From: Bdellovibrio bacteriovorus
GTDB taxonomy: Bacteria > Bdellovibrionota > Bdellovibrionia > Bdellovibrionales > Bdellovibrionaceae
DNA: 64,000 bases
Direction: 5' to 3'
Assembly: GCF_025558485.1 (NCBI RefSeq)
Contig: NZ_CP102930.1
Location: 1,240,001 to 1,304,000, forward strand
Shown here in pieces: positions 1-10,639 of the stretch; position 1 is the first letter of the stretch; each line of letters opens with the position of its first letter. The position numbers and the translations under genes are program-made. The notes beneath the pieces are model-generated. The model was given only the letters and a program-made list of their open reading frames with translations. It was not told the origin of the DNA and made no database searches.

Positions 1-645
1 AAGGTGAGACTCGGTGAAGTTAGGCCACAGAGTTTCTGTAAAATAGAACTCTGAGTAGGCAGCTTGCCAAAGCAGGAAATTGGAAAGTCGTTGTTCGCCA
101 CTGGTGCGAATAATGAGATCCGGGTCCGGAGTGGGGAAAGTGCTCAGGGATGAATTGATCATGGATTCGTCAATTTCTGCGGGAGAAAGATCCCCGGCAG
201 CGACTTTTTCCGCCAATTCGCGCACAGCCTGAGTAATTTCCTGGCGAGAGCCATAGCTCAAGGCAAAGACAAGATTTAAACCTGTGCATTGAGCTGTGGC
301 TTCGATGGATTTTTCGATGGCATTGGCAACATCCAGAGGAATGCGGGACAAATCCCCGATGACAGAGAAGCGGATGTTTTCTTTTACCAGATTTTCAGTT
401 TCACGTTTTAGATAACGACGCAGGATCAGCATCAACAGACTGACTTCATCCTGGGGGCGGAACCAGTTTTCGGTGCTGAAAGCATAGAGAGTCAGATTCT
501 TGATCCCACGGCGTGAACACGCCGTGATGATCTTTTTGGCGACACGAGTTCCCTTGATATGTCCGAACGTGCGCGGACGACGCTTGAGCTGAGCCCAGCG
601 CCCGTTTCCGTCCATAATAATAGCAATATGCTTAGGCAAACTCAC
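1..645 (-). CDS. uppS: Isoprenyl transferase (undecaprenyl diphosphate synthase), 3' end outside window
   Basis: Makes the C55 lipid carrier precursor for peptidoglycan and O-antigen from farnesyl-PP and IPP; cytosolic or membrane-associated. The reverse strand reads open from a GTG at 645 with the family signature HIAIIMDGNGRWA near the N-terminus, then FGHIKG and LTLYAFSTENWFRP, and YSEFYFTETLWPNF close to the window edge. 215 codons are present; the family is about 250, so the last 30 or so residues lie beyond position 1. The GTG start fits just before PKHIAIIMDG. It begins 15 bp after frr and is the last visible gene of the rpsB-tsf-pyrH-frr-uppS operon, a common bacterial order. Confidence 0.96.
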   Translation of the reverse strand, partial: MSLPKHIAIIMDGNGRWAQLKRRPRTFGHIKGTRVAKKIITACSRRGIKNLTLYAFSTENWFRPQDEVSLLMLILRRYLKRETENLVKENIRFSVIGDLSRIPLDVANAIEKSIEATAQCTGLNLVFALSYGSRQEITQAVRELAEKVAAGDLSPAEIDESMINSSLSTFPTPDPDLIIRTSGEQRLSNFLLWQAAYSEFYFTETLWPNFTESHL

Positions 646-660
646 GTCGGGTCCTGAAGA

Positions 661-1221
661 TTAGATCGTCAAGATCGATTTTTCTTTTTCGTCAGCAACT
701 TGATCCACTTTTTTGATGAAATCATCAGTTACTTTTTGGATGTCCGCTTCGGCTTTTTTGCCTTCGTCTTCACTGACGGCTTTGTCTTTTTGAAGTTTTT
801 TAACTTCATCGTTGGCATCACGACGAGCCATGCGAACAGCCACGCGAGCTTCTTCAGCGATTTTCTTAACTTGTTTCGCCAGGTCTTTACGGCGCTCTTC
901 GGTCAGATCAGGAACCTTCAAGCGGATCACTTTACCGTCGTTCATTGGGGCCATACCCAGTTCAGACTTGATGATAGCTTGTTCAATATCTTTAAGAATA
1001 GCCACTTCCCAAGGTGCAATCAGGAAGGATTTTGCATCCGGAGTGGAAATAGATGCCACCTGAGATAGTGGGGATGGAGTTCCGTAGTAATTTACACGGA
1101 TACCGTCCAACATGGAAACCTGAGCACGGCCTGTACGAACTTTTTTAAGTTCATCAGACAAAGCATTCAAAGTCTTTTCCATTTTTGCTTGTGCGTTCTT
1201 TTTAACATCAGCGATTGCCAT
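661..1221 (-). CDS. frr: Ribosome recycling factor
   Basis: With EF-G, splits post-termination ribosomes. 186 aa, the usual family length. Seen: KMEKTLNALSDELKKVRTGR at the N-terminus, then YYGTPSPLSQVASIS and LTEERRKDLAKQVKKIAEEA, the long helix of domain I. An AGGAGA ribosome site precedes the ATG. It lies between pyrH and uppS on the same strand, the standard arrangement. Confidence 0.98.
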   Translation of the reverse strand: MAIADVKKNAQAKMEKTLNALSDELKKVRTGRAQVSMLDGIRVNYYGTPSPLSQVASISTPDAKSFLIAPWEVAILKDIEQAIIKSELGMAPMNDGKVIRLKVPDLTEERRKDLAKQVKKIAEEARVAVRMARRDANDEVKKLQKDKAVSEDEGKKAEADIQKVTDDFIKKVDQVADEKEKSILTI

Positions 1222-1261
1222 AGTTGTCTCCTTAATCCGTTTTCACGTCTTGTGGGCGCGA

Positions 1262-2906
<1,645 letters not shown>

Positions 2907-2990
2907 TAGGAAGACTCCTTAGTTTTTTTGCCTCCCGGCGGCCGGGAACAACAAGATAAATTAAGTTTTTAATACATGGGGGACAAAAGA

Positions 2991-3011
2991 AAGGGTGGCT
3001 GGGCCACCCTT
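2991..3011 (-). terminator. Intrinsic terminator-like hairpin between rpsB and tsf
   Basis: Arms GGGTGGC (2993-2999) and GCCACCC (3003-3009) with a 3-base loop, extended by A-T pairs and followed on the minus strand by TTTCTTTTG. It sits about 20 bp after the rpsB stop, so it may cut back tsf transcription. A second perfect GC palindrome (CCCGGC-G-GCCGGG, 2934-2946) lies just upstream of tsf without a U run. Confidence 0.6.
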
Positions 3012-3029
3012 CTTCGCGATGTCTGTAGA

Positions 3030-3971
3030 TTACTCTGCAGACTCATCAGTTGATGACTGACCTTGTTCAAGCTCAGCTTGAATCTCAACTTCTTCCGCTG
3101 TACCAGCAGCAACAAGTTTACGAGATTTAGTGGCTTTAACAACCGCTGGGCCAGCAGCTTTTTTAGGAGCTTCTTTTGCACCGGCTTTTGGAGCGCCACG
3201 ACGCTTAGGAGCTTCTTCTTTACCATCTGCTTTTGCTTCTTTAGCAACATCAGATTGTTTGTCAGTCATAGTGCGAAGTTTACCTTCCCACTCTTTAGCA
3301 CCTTCAAGGTAAGCATCGGCGATCAAGTTAGCGAACAACTTGATAGAACGGATAGCATCGTCGTTTCCTGGGATCGCGTGTTCGATGGACTCTGGATCAG
3401 AGTTTGTATCAGCGATACCAACCACTGGGATACCAAGACGTTTTGCTTCGGCAACTGCGATGTGTTCTTTTGGAAGATCCACTACGAACATTGCAGATGG
3501 CATTTCTTTCATGTCACGGATACCAGCTAGGAAATCAGTCAGGCGAAGGTATTCTTTTTCAAGCTTCGCGCGCTCTTTCTTAGTAAGGTAGTTGAATTCA
3601 CCTTTTTCTTTCATGGTGTCGATTTTACGAAGACGATCGATAGAAGATTTGATCGTTTCGAAATTCGTCATCATGCCACCCAACCAACGCTTAGTAACGT
3701 GGTATTGACCGCATTTTGCAGCAGCTTCCTGGATTGGTTCGATAGCTTGCTTTTTAGTTCCAACGAAGATCAAACGACCACCGTTAGCAGCGATTTCTTT
3801 TACGAACTCAGCAGCTTTGTTAGCGCGTACAACAGTTTTTTGCAGGTCGATAATATGGATACCGCCGCGAGCTGTGTAAACGTAAGGTTTCATCTTTGGA
3901 TTCCAACGCTGTGTTTGATGTCCGAAGTGGACGCCAGCGTCTAGCATTTCTTTCATGGTCACTTGTGCCAT
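3030..3971 (-). CDS. rpsB: 30S ribosomal protein S2
   Basis: Small-subunit protein S2. The ATG at 3971 follows an AGGAAG site and gives 313 aa starting MAQVTMKEMLDAGVHFGHQ; an in-frame longer ORF upstream lacks S2 homology. Core motifs seen: RWNPKMKPYVY, KRWLGGMMTNF, IPVVGIADTNSDP, IPGNDDAIRSIKL. The protein carries a roughly 70-residue Lys/Ala/Glu-rich C-terminal tail beyond the usual S2 end (E. coli S2 is 241 aa). First gene of the translation operon. Confidence 0.97.
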   Translation of the reverse strand: MAQVTMKEMLDAGVHFGHQTQRWNPKMKPYVYTARGGIHIIDLQKTVVRANKAAEFVKEIAANGGRLIFVGTKKQAIEPIQEAAAKCGQYHVTKRWLGGMMTNFETIKSSIDRLRKIDTMKEKGEFNYLTKKERAKLEKEYLRLTDFLAGIRDMKEMPSAMFVVDLPKEHIAVAEAKRLGIPVVGIADTNSDPESIEHAIPGNDDAIRSIKLFANLIADAYLEGAKEWEGKLRTMTDKQSDVAKEAKADGKEEAPKRRGAPKAGAKEAPKKAAGPAVVKATKSRKLVAAGTAEEVEIQAELEQGQSSTDESAE

Positions 3972-4263
3972 GGTAGTACTTCCTTTCTGGTTAAACGTCC
4001 TCGCAGGTAGAGCCAGCTTTTTTTGTTTCGCCGGAAGACCCCCTTTTTCAGTACTTGGGGGACCAGTTAATGCCTGTGAGTGCTTATTGTTGGACTCTCG
4101 GGATATCACACGGCGCCATCGACCGCAAGCAGTCTTTGCAGAACCTTTTTGAGACGCTTTCGTTACAGTTTCCGGTAATCATTAAAAATTGTTTAGATAC
4201 ATCGAGTCATGACCGATAGGTAAGGTACGACAGATCCCTAATGAAGAACGTAAGTGGTGGGAA
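3972..4263. other. Intergenic leader region of rpsB and the divergent kinase gene
   Basis: 292 bp between divergent genes, expected to hold both promoters. On the minus strand the rpsB leader contains a GC-rich imperfect hairpin (CCCCC about 4029-4033 facing GGGGG about 4044-4048). That could be an S2 autoregulatory or leader structure, but no known motif was recognised. I could not assign convincing -35/-10 boxes. Confidence 0.35.
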
Positions 4264-5604
4264 ATGAAACAGTCAGATGGTGAGCGCAATCACCCCGAAG
4301 TGCAAAAAATCTTCGAGCAGCAGTCCCGAGAAATCCATATCCGTGTGGATCGCGGTTTCCTGATTCTCCTTTTAATTCAATGGTTTGTATCTATATTGGT
4401 GGGCATCGCGGTGACTCCCTCGACGTGGGTTGGGTCTTTTAGCGGGGCTATTGAAAACGCTTTGGTGGGTCTGATCTTCGGGGGCCTGTTCAGTCTGCCT
4501 GCTGTTTATTGCATCCATGTTTTTCCGGGGGAAAAACTCACCCGTTATCTGGTGGCGGCCTCTCAGATGTGTTTTTCGATTCTCTTTATATATTTGTCCG
4601 GGGGACGGATCGAATCGCACTTCCATGTGTTTGTTTCTCTGGCCGCCCTGGCCTTTTATAAGGATGTGGGGATTTTGGGGCTGGCCTCATTTATAGTGAT
4701 TGCGGATCACATTCTGCGTGGGTGCCTGCTGCCGATGTCCCTGTATGGACAGGAGGAACATGCCCAGTGGAGATGGATTGAACACAGCATGTGGATCATC
4801 ATCGAGGACATTATCCTGTTCATCGGTATTGAGCGCATCCGGATTGAATTGCAGGAAATGGCGTATTCAAAGTTTCAGCTGATAAAAGCCCGTGAAGAAG
4901 CCTTGCAACTTTCTTCTATCAAATCGACCTTCTTAAGCAATATGAGCCACGAAATCCGCACACCGTTAAACAGTATTATCGGCTTTGCAGATATTCTGAA
5001 GGACACTCCGCTGGATGAAGAACAGCAGGGGTATGTCGGCACCATTTATCGCTGTTCGGATTCGCTGTTACATTTGATCAATGATGTTCTGGATATTTCA
5101 AAGATAGAAAACGGGCTTTTGCAAATTGACCGTCATCGCTTCGATATCAAGGAACTCCACAAAGATATCCACAGAATTTTCGCAGTAAAATGTCAGGAAA
5201 AAGGTCTGCAACTGCATGTGGAGGTTGAAGATGGAATTCCGCATTTCGCACTGGGGGATTCGCACCGCCTGCGACAGATCTTAATGAATCTGGTGGGGAA
5301 CGCGGTGAAGTTCACCGACAAAGGTTTCATTCGCATCAGTCTGCACCGCGATCCTTTGGTGGAATCCCGCTATCACTGGGCGATTCGGGACACGGGCCGT
5401 GGCATCCGAAAAGAAAATATGGGGAAACTTTTTAGAAGTTTTGTTCAGGAGGACGCCACCGTGTCGCGCACCCATGGTGGTTCGGGGCTGGGTCTTATGA
5501 TTTGTAAGAATCTGGTTGAGCTGATGGGTGGAAATATCGTGGTGGACAGCAAAGTCGGTGAGGGCACGGTCTTTTCGTTCACGCTTCCTCTGGATGAGGC
5601 ATAA
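4264..5604 (+). CDS. Membrane-bound sensor histidine kinase
   Basis: 446 aa. About six hydrophobic segments lie within residues 32-195, including the conserved stretch ESHFHVFVSLAALAFYKD shared by a family of integral-membrane sensors. Then come a HisKA domain with H-box FLSNMSHEIRTPLNS (His229), an N-box (RQILMNLVGNAVKFT), G1 (IRDTGRGI) and G2 (GGSGLGLMICKNL). There is no receiver domain and no adjacent response regulator, so it is an orphan kinase. The ATG at 4264 is preceded by GGTGGGAA. It stands alone, with a terminator immediately downstream. Ligand unknown. Confidence 0.9.
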   Translation: MKQSDGERNHPEVQKIFEQQSREIHIRVDRGFLILLLIQWFVSILVGIAVTPSTWVGSFSGAIENALVGLIFGGLFSLPAVYCIHVFPGEKLTRYLVAASQMCFSILFIYLSGGRIESHFHVFVSLAALAFYKDVGILGLASFIVIADHILRGCLLPMSLYGQEEHAQWRWIEHSMWIIIEDIILFIGIERIRIELQEMAYSKFQLIKAREEALQLSSIKSTFLSNMSHEIRTPLNSIIGFADILKDTPLDEEQQGYVGTIYRCSDSLLHLINDVLDISKIENGLLQIDRHRFDIKELHKDIHRIFAVKCQEKGLQLHVEVEDGIPHFALGDSHRLRQILMNLVGNAVKFTDKGFIRISLHRDPLVESRYHWAIRDTGRGIRKENMGKLFRSFVQEDATVSRTHGGSGLGLMICKNLVELMGGNIVVDSKVGEGTVFSFTLPLDEA

Positions 5605-5633
5605 AAAAACCCGAAGGGTGGCTTCGGGTTTTC
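5603..5633. terminator. Bidirectional intrinsic terminator
   Basis: AACCCGAAG / CTTCGGGTT perfect 9-bp stem with a 5-base loop. A T-run follows on the plus strand, and an A-run before it serves the convergent minus-strand gene. Confidence 0.88.
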
Positions 5634-5655
5634 CAGAAAATATTTTTTAAAAATC

Positions 5656-6798
5656 TTACAAAGCCGCTTCAGGCAGTGTTTCTTCCGGTGGGGCGGAAGT
5701 TTCTTCAGAAGCTTCCACTTTAAAGCCCAGGGAAGCCACGATCATTTCTGCCTGCAATAAAGATCCCAGCAGATTTTTTTGATCATTCACTGTGGCTGAA
5801 GCAATCCACAGATTTTCCAATTCTGGCATGGTCATATTGGCACTCAGCTTGATGTCGCCATTTCCAGCGATGATAGGAGCGACAAAAATTCTTTCCAGTT
5901 TCAGGTTGTCCAGCGCTTCCGGATAAGCGCGTTTGATCTGGCGTTTGATTTTTTTCAGTGCCATACCCACAACTTCGCTGTCTTCAGTGACTTCCTGTTC
6001 AATGAAGGTCATCCACTGGGACGCCTGCAGGGTTTCGCCCTCGGTTTCGACCGGTGCATGGAATTTACCAACGCACGGACCGATTTCATCCTGTGTCGTG
6101 CCGTTAAGAACATGCATGGCTGTGGAATCTGTCACAGGTTTGGCGTGGCAGATATCCAGACACAAAGCTGTCCAGTAGGTGTTTTTAGCAAGTTTGGTGC
6201 GGGCGCGGATGGAAATCGCATCTTCCGGCAGAAGCAAAGACAGATCCTTCACTGTGCCTGCAAAAATAAAGTTCTGCGCATGCAAAGTTTTAGAACCGTT
6301 AATAGTGATATGGCTGACGCGTTCGCCTTCCTGATGGAATTTAGTCACATAAGAGCGTGGCAGGAAGTCGCCCTGGAATTTTTCAAACAGCATCTGAGTC
6401 CACTGGAATGGCTCCGCAGCCAGATTCAGGCGTTTGCTGCCAGTAAAGTAGCTGAATTCTTCGTAGAACGCCGGAGGAGTGTCGCCGAACCCCAGGAAGG
6501 GCTTGAAGTTGCCGCCCTCGTAAGTGATCGGGGATTCTTCGCAGGCATCCTGCACGACTTCAACATTGATCAGATTGGACAAAAAGCGCAGGGCTTTTTC
6601 GGCGGAAACAGAATCCGGAACAAAGCGAAGTCCGTTGTTCATCGGACCCGTCGGGAAATTCACTTTCCTGTTTACCCCAAATGGAACATCAGCTGCTTCG
6701 ATCAGAGCGATGTTCTTGGTTTCACGGCTAAGTGCCGCTGCGATGCTAAGTCCTGTAAGTCCACTGCCAATAATTGCGTAATCGTAGATATGAGCCAT
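5656..6798 (-). CDS. FAD-dependent oxidoreductase, amine-oxidase-like
   Basis: 380 aa. The N-terminal Rossmann motif YAIIGSGLTGLSIAAAL (residues 7-23) followed by IALIEAADVPFG is the FAD-binding dinucleotide fold. The C-terminal part (LENLWIASATVNDQKNLLGS) resembles the FAD-proximal end of NAD(P)/FAD amine-oxidase-type proteins. No signal peptide, so probably cytosolic. The substrate cannot be read from the sequence. Last gene of a same-strand run from galU; it starts about 55 bp after the CFI-box gene. Confidence 0.75.
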   Translation of the reverse strand: MAHIYDYAIIGSGLTGLSIAAALSRETKNIALIEAADVPFGVNRKVNFPTGPMNNGLRFVPDSVSAEKALRFLSNLINVEVVQDACEESPITYEGGNFKPFLGFGDTPPAFYEEFSYFTGSKRLNLAAEPFQWTQMLFEKFQGDFLPRSYVTKFHQEGERVSHITINGSKTLHAQNFIFAGTVKDLSLLLPEDAISIRARTKLAKNTYWTALCLDICHAKPVTDSTAMHVLNGTTQDEIGPCVGKFHAPVETEGETLQASQWMTFIEQEVTEDSEVVGMALKKIKRQIKRAYPEALDNLKLERIFVAPIIAGNGDIKLSANMTMPELENLWIASATVNDQKNLLGSLLQAEMIVASLGFKVEASEETSAPPEETLPEAAL

Positions 6799-6852
6799 GC
6801 CTTAACCTTCCTCAAAAGGAAGACTCTTTGCAAGCGTCAAACGGACGAAATC

Positions 6853-7689
6853 TTAGCTAACGCATTTAATCAAAGCGCGGAGAGCGGCTCTGACTGAGGG
6901 TTTGAGCCACGCATGCTTATCGAGTAAGCATGCAATATGAGGCGAGTACCGATAGTAGGTCGCAATGAACTTTCTGCCCCAATTGTGATTGCGCAGTTTC
7001 AGGTCGCGGAAAGCACGCAAAGCCATCACTTCGCTGGAGCGGGGGTCTTCAAAAGCCGACGTGGCAATAAAGCAACGTGGACGTTCTTTGTCGGACATCT
7101 TCAAAAACTGTTTTACGATATGCGGATTGCGCGCCGTTTTTTGGAAAGATTCGGCTTTGCGAATAATATCCGGATAAATCGGTGTGAACTGGATAAACAT
7201 GGAAAGCTGCTTGGCTGCTTTCATCATGCGATCCTGATACTTTTCATGTGTATCGTAAATACGCATCAGATCCCAGTACACTGACGCCACCACGGTCAGC
7301 TCTGTCGTGCGCGCGCTTTCCTTGAAGGCTTCCGGCTTCAGGACGTCACCTTTTTTGATATCAAAAACGATATCCAGAATCTTCAGATACTTTTCATAAG
7401 AAATCGCCGCCTCAGAATAAAGTTTCTGAGTCATGCACATGCGCGCTTTTTTAATAAGCATCACACGGCTTTTCCATAATTGCAGGCGATGTTGTTCGCG
7501 TGCACGCTCCTGCTGCATCAAAACGCCGCCACTGCTGGTGGCAACCGTGCGCTTCAAATCAGAAATGCAACCTGCACAGACTTGCGGAGGCAAATTGCTT
7601 TCGCCAGCGGCTTGAAGCTTGGCAATAAGCTCCGGGTCCACCGGGTGCAATTCAGTAACTTGTATTCCGCAGCGAGGGCATTGAATCAT
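6853..7689 (-). CDS. Zinc-ribbon protein with C-terminal CFI-box
   Basis: 278 aa. N-terminal CPRC (4-7) and CAGC (38-41) form a probable zinc ribbon. The middle (about 80-180) is helical and TPR-like. The end carries the CFI-box: CFIATSAFEDPRSSEVMALR from Cys206, followed by FRDLKLRNHNWGRKFIATYY. The CFI-box is a recognised C-terminal module whose Cys-Phe-Ile core suggests processing or a bound cofactor, but its function is not established. No signal peptide. Translation may be controlled by a hairpin over its ribosome site. Confidence 0.7.
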   Translation of the reverse strand: MIQCPRCGIQVTELHPVDPELIAKLQAAGESNLPPQVCAGCISDLKRTVATSSGGVLMQQERAREQHRLQLWKSRVMLIKKARMCMTQKLYSEAAISYEKYLKILDIVFDIKKGDVLKPEAFKESARTTELTVVASVYWDLMRIYDTHEKYQDRMMKAAKQLSMFIQFTPIYPDIIRKAESFQKTARNPHIVKQFLKMSDKERPRCFIATSAFEDPRSSEVMALRAFRDLKLRNHNWGRKFIATYYRYSPHIACLLDKHAWLKPSVRAALRALIKCVS

Positions 7690-7697
7690 TGATCGGT

Positions 7698-7723
7698 CCT
7701 TAACCTCTGATTTTAGGTTAAGG
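7698..7723 (-). promoter_or_regulatory. Hairpin covering the ribosome site of the CFI-box gene
   Basis: CCTTAACCT (7698-7706) and AGGTTAAGG (7715-7723) form a perfect 9-bp stem with an 8-base loop. On the minus-strand transcript the 3' arm contains the AAGG of the AAGGA ribosome site, about 7 bases before the ATG at 7689. There is no U run, so translational control is more likely than termination. Confidence 0.5.
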
Positions 7724-7730
7724 CGTGGGA

Positions 7731-9779
7731 TTAAAGCAAACTCATTGGATCAATATCGATTAATATTTTAATTCCGGATGGCACCCACTCTTGATCCCCC
7801 AGCAACTGTCTTGAAAAGGGATTTGCGGCCGCGGGCTGGGTGCTTTTAATCAGCAGATGATAACGGAACTGGCCTCGTAATTTTGAAAGCGCCGCTTCGG
7901 CTGGACCCAGGACTTCGATAGCTCCGTACTGCTGGGGAAATTGTGCCTTTAGTGCATGGGCTCTTCTGGCTAAAAGTCGGGCTGTTTCTTCCACAATCCC
8001 CAGTTTAGTGCCTTGGATGCGGAAGCTTACCAAACGTCCCATCGGGGGATAGTTGAGTGCACCACGAATTTCCAGCTCGTGCGCGGCAAAACCTTCAAAG
8101 TCATGTGTTTTGGCGAACGTGATACTGTCGTGCTCCGTGTTGAAGGTCTGAATGATGACAAGTCCGGGGCTTTCACCTTCTTTGATATGTCTTCCGGCAC
8201 GGCCACTCATCTGAGTGATAAGTTGAAAACTTCGTTCAGTGGCGCGGAAGTCAGGCAGATTGAAGCCCACATCGGCCAGCACCAATCCGACCAGTTTCAA
8301 CTTTGGGAAATCCAGTCCCTTGGCGATCATCTGTGTTCCGACCAAAATATCAATTTCGCCAGTTTCCATTTTGCCAATCAGATCTTCCAGGTCTGCACGG
8401 CTTTGGATTTCGTCGCGGTCCGCACGGGCAATATTTTTTCCGGGGAACAAGCGAGTCAGGTCTGTTTCCAGCAACTCTGTTCCAAGTCCAATCGCCTCCA
8501 GTTGTCCTTCCTGACAGTCGGGGCATTTGGTTTTGAAGTTTTCGTGATAATCACAATAATGACAAATCAAATGCGAATGTGCATGCAACGTCAGGGAGAT
8601 ATCACAGTTTGGACACTCTCGTGTGTGACCGCAGGACGGGCACACCACCATCTGTGCAATTCCGCGACGATTCAGGAAAAGCGCGGCCTGGTCTCCTCGT
8701 TCCAAAACCTCGTGCATGCGTTCGTACAGCGCGGGGCTTAGCCAGAATGGCAGATGCGAATACTTTGTAATAAGCTTTTGCTTTTCCTCGTCATCGTCTT
8801 TCAGGCGACGCAGGTCGATCACTTCGATTTCCGGCAGGGCCCGATTGGCCACACGACGGGTCAGACGATGCAGGTGATATTTTCCCTCAAGAGCATTTTT
8901 CCAGGTTTCCAGACTGGGTGTGGCAGATCCCAACACCACGGGACAGTTCATCAGTTTTCCCAGCATCACAGCGGCGTCACGACCGTTGTATTTTAGTTTT
9001 TCATCCTGTTTAAAGCTGGGTTCATGCTCTTCATCGACAATGATCAGGCCCAGATTATCAATCGGGCAGAAAAGCGCAGAGCGTGCTCCGATCAGAATGG
9101 ATTTGCGGCCTTCGACAATATCCCACCATTGGTTGGTTCGTTCACGATCTGTCAGTTGCGAATGCAGGGCCGCGATCTTGTCGCCAAAGCGGCGGGCAAA
9201 ACGCTGAATCAGCTGCGGCGTTAAAGATATCTCCGGTACCAGCACCACGCCGCGCTTTCCTTCGGCCAGAACCTTGTCCAAAAGACGCAGATAAACTTCG
9301 GTCTTTCCTGACCCGGTCACACCGAAAAGCAGATGTGTGGAAAATTGCGAATGCTGGGCGATACTTTCAAAACAGGTTTTTTGTTCAGGTGTCAGATCCA
9401 AAGCGGAATCGGCATCCAGCTGTGGAATGACCGGGGGGCGTTTGGACTGGCGCTGCTTTTCTGATTTGCGCAACGGAGGAAAAGCAGACGGCACCACTTG
9501 TCCCACAGGATGAAGATAATACTGCGCCAGCCACTCCAGCCACTTTACGTAGGGCTCTGGCAGCGGGGCGTATTCTTCAACAATGGAATCAACGGCTTTG
9601 ACTTCAAATTCAGGAACTTCAGTGGTGGGTCCCAGAACAAGGCCGTGAACTTTACGTCCGCCCCGGCCCAAGGGAACCGTGACCAGCTGTCCTCTTTGCA
9701 GGGGCAGGTCGGAACTGTAGGTCAGAGCCTCTGGAAGAGGGGCATCGGCGGCCACTCTCCACAGTTGCGCAGAACTCAT
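7731..9779 (-). CDS. priA: Primosomal protein N' (replication restart helicase)
   Basis: Superfamily 2 3'-5' DNA helicase that reloads the replisome at stalled forks. 682 aa: N-terminal DNA-binding domain, Walker A GVTGSGKT (153-160), Walker B IIVDEEHEPSFKQ, then the eight-cysteine zinc region CPSCGHTRECPNC ... CHYC ... CPDC, and helicase motifs VGTQMIAKGLDFP and QMSGRAGR. The ATG overlaps the stop of the upstream secreted-protein gene by 4 bp (ATGA). Confidence 0.97.
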   Translation of the reverse strand: MSSAQLWRVAADAPLPEALTYSSDLPLQRGQLVTVPLGRGGRKVHGLVLGPTTEVPEFEVKAVDSIVEEYAPLPEPYVKWLEWLAQYYLHPVGQVVPSAFPPLRKSEKQRQSKRPPVIPQLDADSALDLTPEQKTCFESIAQHSQFSTHLLFGVTGSGKTEVYLRLLDKVLAEGKRGVVLVPEISLTPQLIQRFARRFGDKIAALHSQLTDRERTNQWWDIVEGRKSILIGARSALFCPIDNLGLIIVDEEHEPSFKQDEKLKYNGRDAAVMLGKLMNCPVVLGSATPSLETWKNALEGKYHLHRLTRRVANRALPEIEVIDLRRLKDDDEEKQKLITKYSHLPFWLSPALYERMHEVLERGDQAALFLNRRGIAQMVVCPSCGHTRECPNCDISLTLHAHSHLICHYCDYHENFKTKCPDCQEGQLEAIGLGTELLETDLTRLFPGKNIARADRDEIQSRADLEDLIGKMETGEIDILVGTQMIAKGLDFPKLKLVGLVLADVGFNLPDFRATERSFQLITQMSGRAGRHIKEGESPGLVIIQTFNTEHDSITFAKTHDFEGFAAHELEIRGALNYPPMGRLVSFRIQGTKLGIVEETARLLARRAHALKAQFPQQYGAIEVLGPAEAALSKLRGQFRYHLLIKSTQPAAANPFSRQLLGDQEWVPSGIKILIDIDPMSLL

Positions 9780-10630
9780 CTAAACCTCTTGTAGAACTCC
9801 GTCACAACGTCTTTGGCTGGCAGGGCATTGATGCCATCCCACTTAAGATTTGTATCCAGAGAAGAAGGTTGGAACAAAGCCACTGCGGTCTGAGGGCGCG
9901 CCGAAGCGCTGATCAGGCGAATAGTCACAGTGTTGTTGCCCCAGCGAATGGTGCGGGAGCGGGGATAGGAAAGACCGCGTGCGAAATTGTTGTAGTTATT
10001 GGCACTCATCTCCACTTGCGACGGAAGGCGCAGTTTGCGCACGACGAATTCGTCCTGCTGAATCCAGATACCCGGGGAGCCAGCTTCCTGATCCACAGGG
10101 GTGGCAACGCCCAGAGCATAGTTTACAACCCCGCCAGTGCGAGAAAAACGCACCCAGCTTTCAGGATCGTTTTTGATTTCGGCGGCTGCTTTTGGCAGAG
10201 GCTTTTTGTGGAAGGCGTTTACCGGAACAATCTTGAAGTGCGCCAGCGTATTGGCGAAGATTTCAGGATTTCGCATGTTCAGGAAGCGCTCCAGAAATTC
10301 TTCAGGTAGCTTTTCACCTTTTCTTTGCCCGTCAACCATGCTCCATTTTTGGCCGCCGTTATACAGAAACTGCAACTTGAAAGAACTCTGAAGATCTTTG
10401 CCGCCTGTCACCGTCAGGCGCATGGTGCGATCGCTGTCCACCAGCCAGGTTTCCTTGACCATGATGGTTTCTTCACCCGTGGTGAATTGAACTTCCTGTT
10501 CGATGGCGTAGATTCCTGAACCTGCATTTTCGCTGGTTTTCTGTAAAATCGTGCGTGTCGGAAGTATGTAGGCCAAGGACAAAGCCGGGCAGAGCAAGGA
10601 CAAGGCAAGTGTGGCAACGATCTTTTTCAT
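9776..10630 (-). CDS. Secreted protein of unknown function
   Basis: 284 aa with a clear signal peptide (MKKIVATLALSLLCPALSLA, cleavage near residue 20). The mature part is rich in beta-strand-like segments (EETIMVKETWLVDSDRTMRL; FVVRKLRLPSQVEM), reminiscent of periplasmic lipoprotein-sorting folds, but I do not recognise the family. It lies between galU (9 bp upstream) and priA (4-bp overlap), so it is cotranscribed with both. Periplasmic location inferred. Confidence 0.7.
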   Translation of the reverse strand: MKKIVATLALSLLCPALSLAYILPTRTILQKTSENAGSGIYAIEQEVQFTTGEETIMVKETWLVDSDRTMRLTVTGGKDLQSSFKLQFLYNGGQKWSMVDGQRKGEKLPEEFLERFLNMRNPEIFANTLAHFKIVPVNAFHKKPLPKAAAEIKNDPESWVRFSRTGGVVNYALGVATPVDQEAGSPGIWIQQDEFVVRKLRLPSQVEMSANNYNNFARGLSYPRSRTIRWGNNTVTIRLISASARPQTAVALFQPSSLDTNLKWDGINALPAKDVVTEFYKRFR

Positions 10631-10639
10631 AAAAACCCC

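Noticed and set aside
700..1068. 122-codon plus-strand ORF opposite frr
   Set aside because: Antisense shadow of a conserved gene; no ribosome site or recognisable product.
2934..2946. CCCGGC-G-GCCGGG as a terminator for rpsB
   Set aside because: On the rpsB strand it is followed by A, not U, and lies close to the tsf ribosome site.
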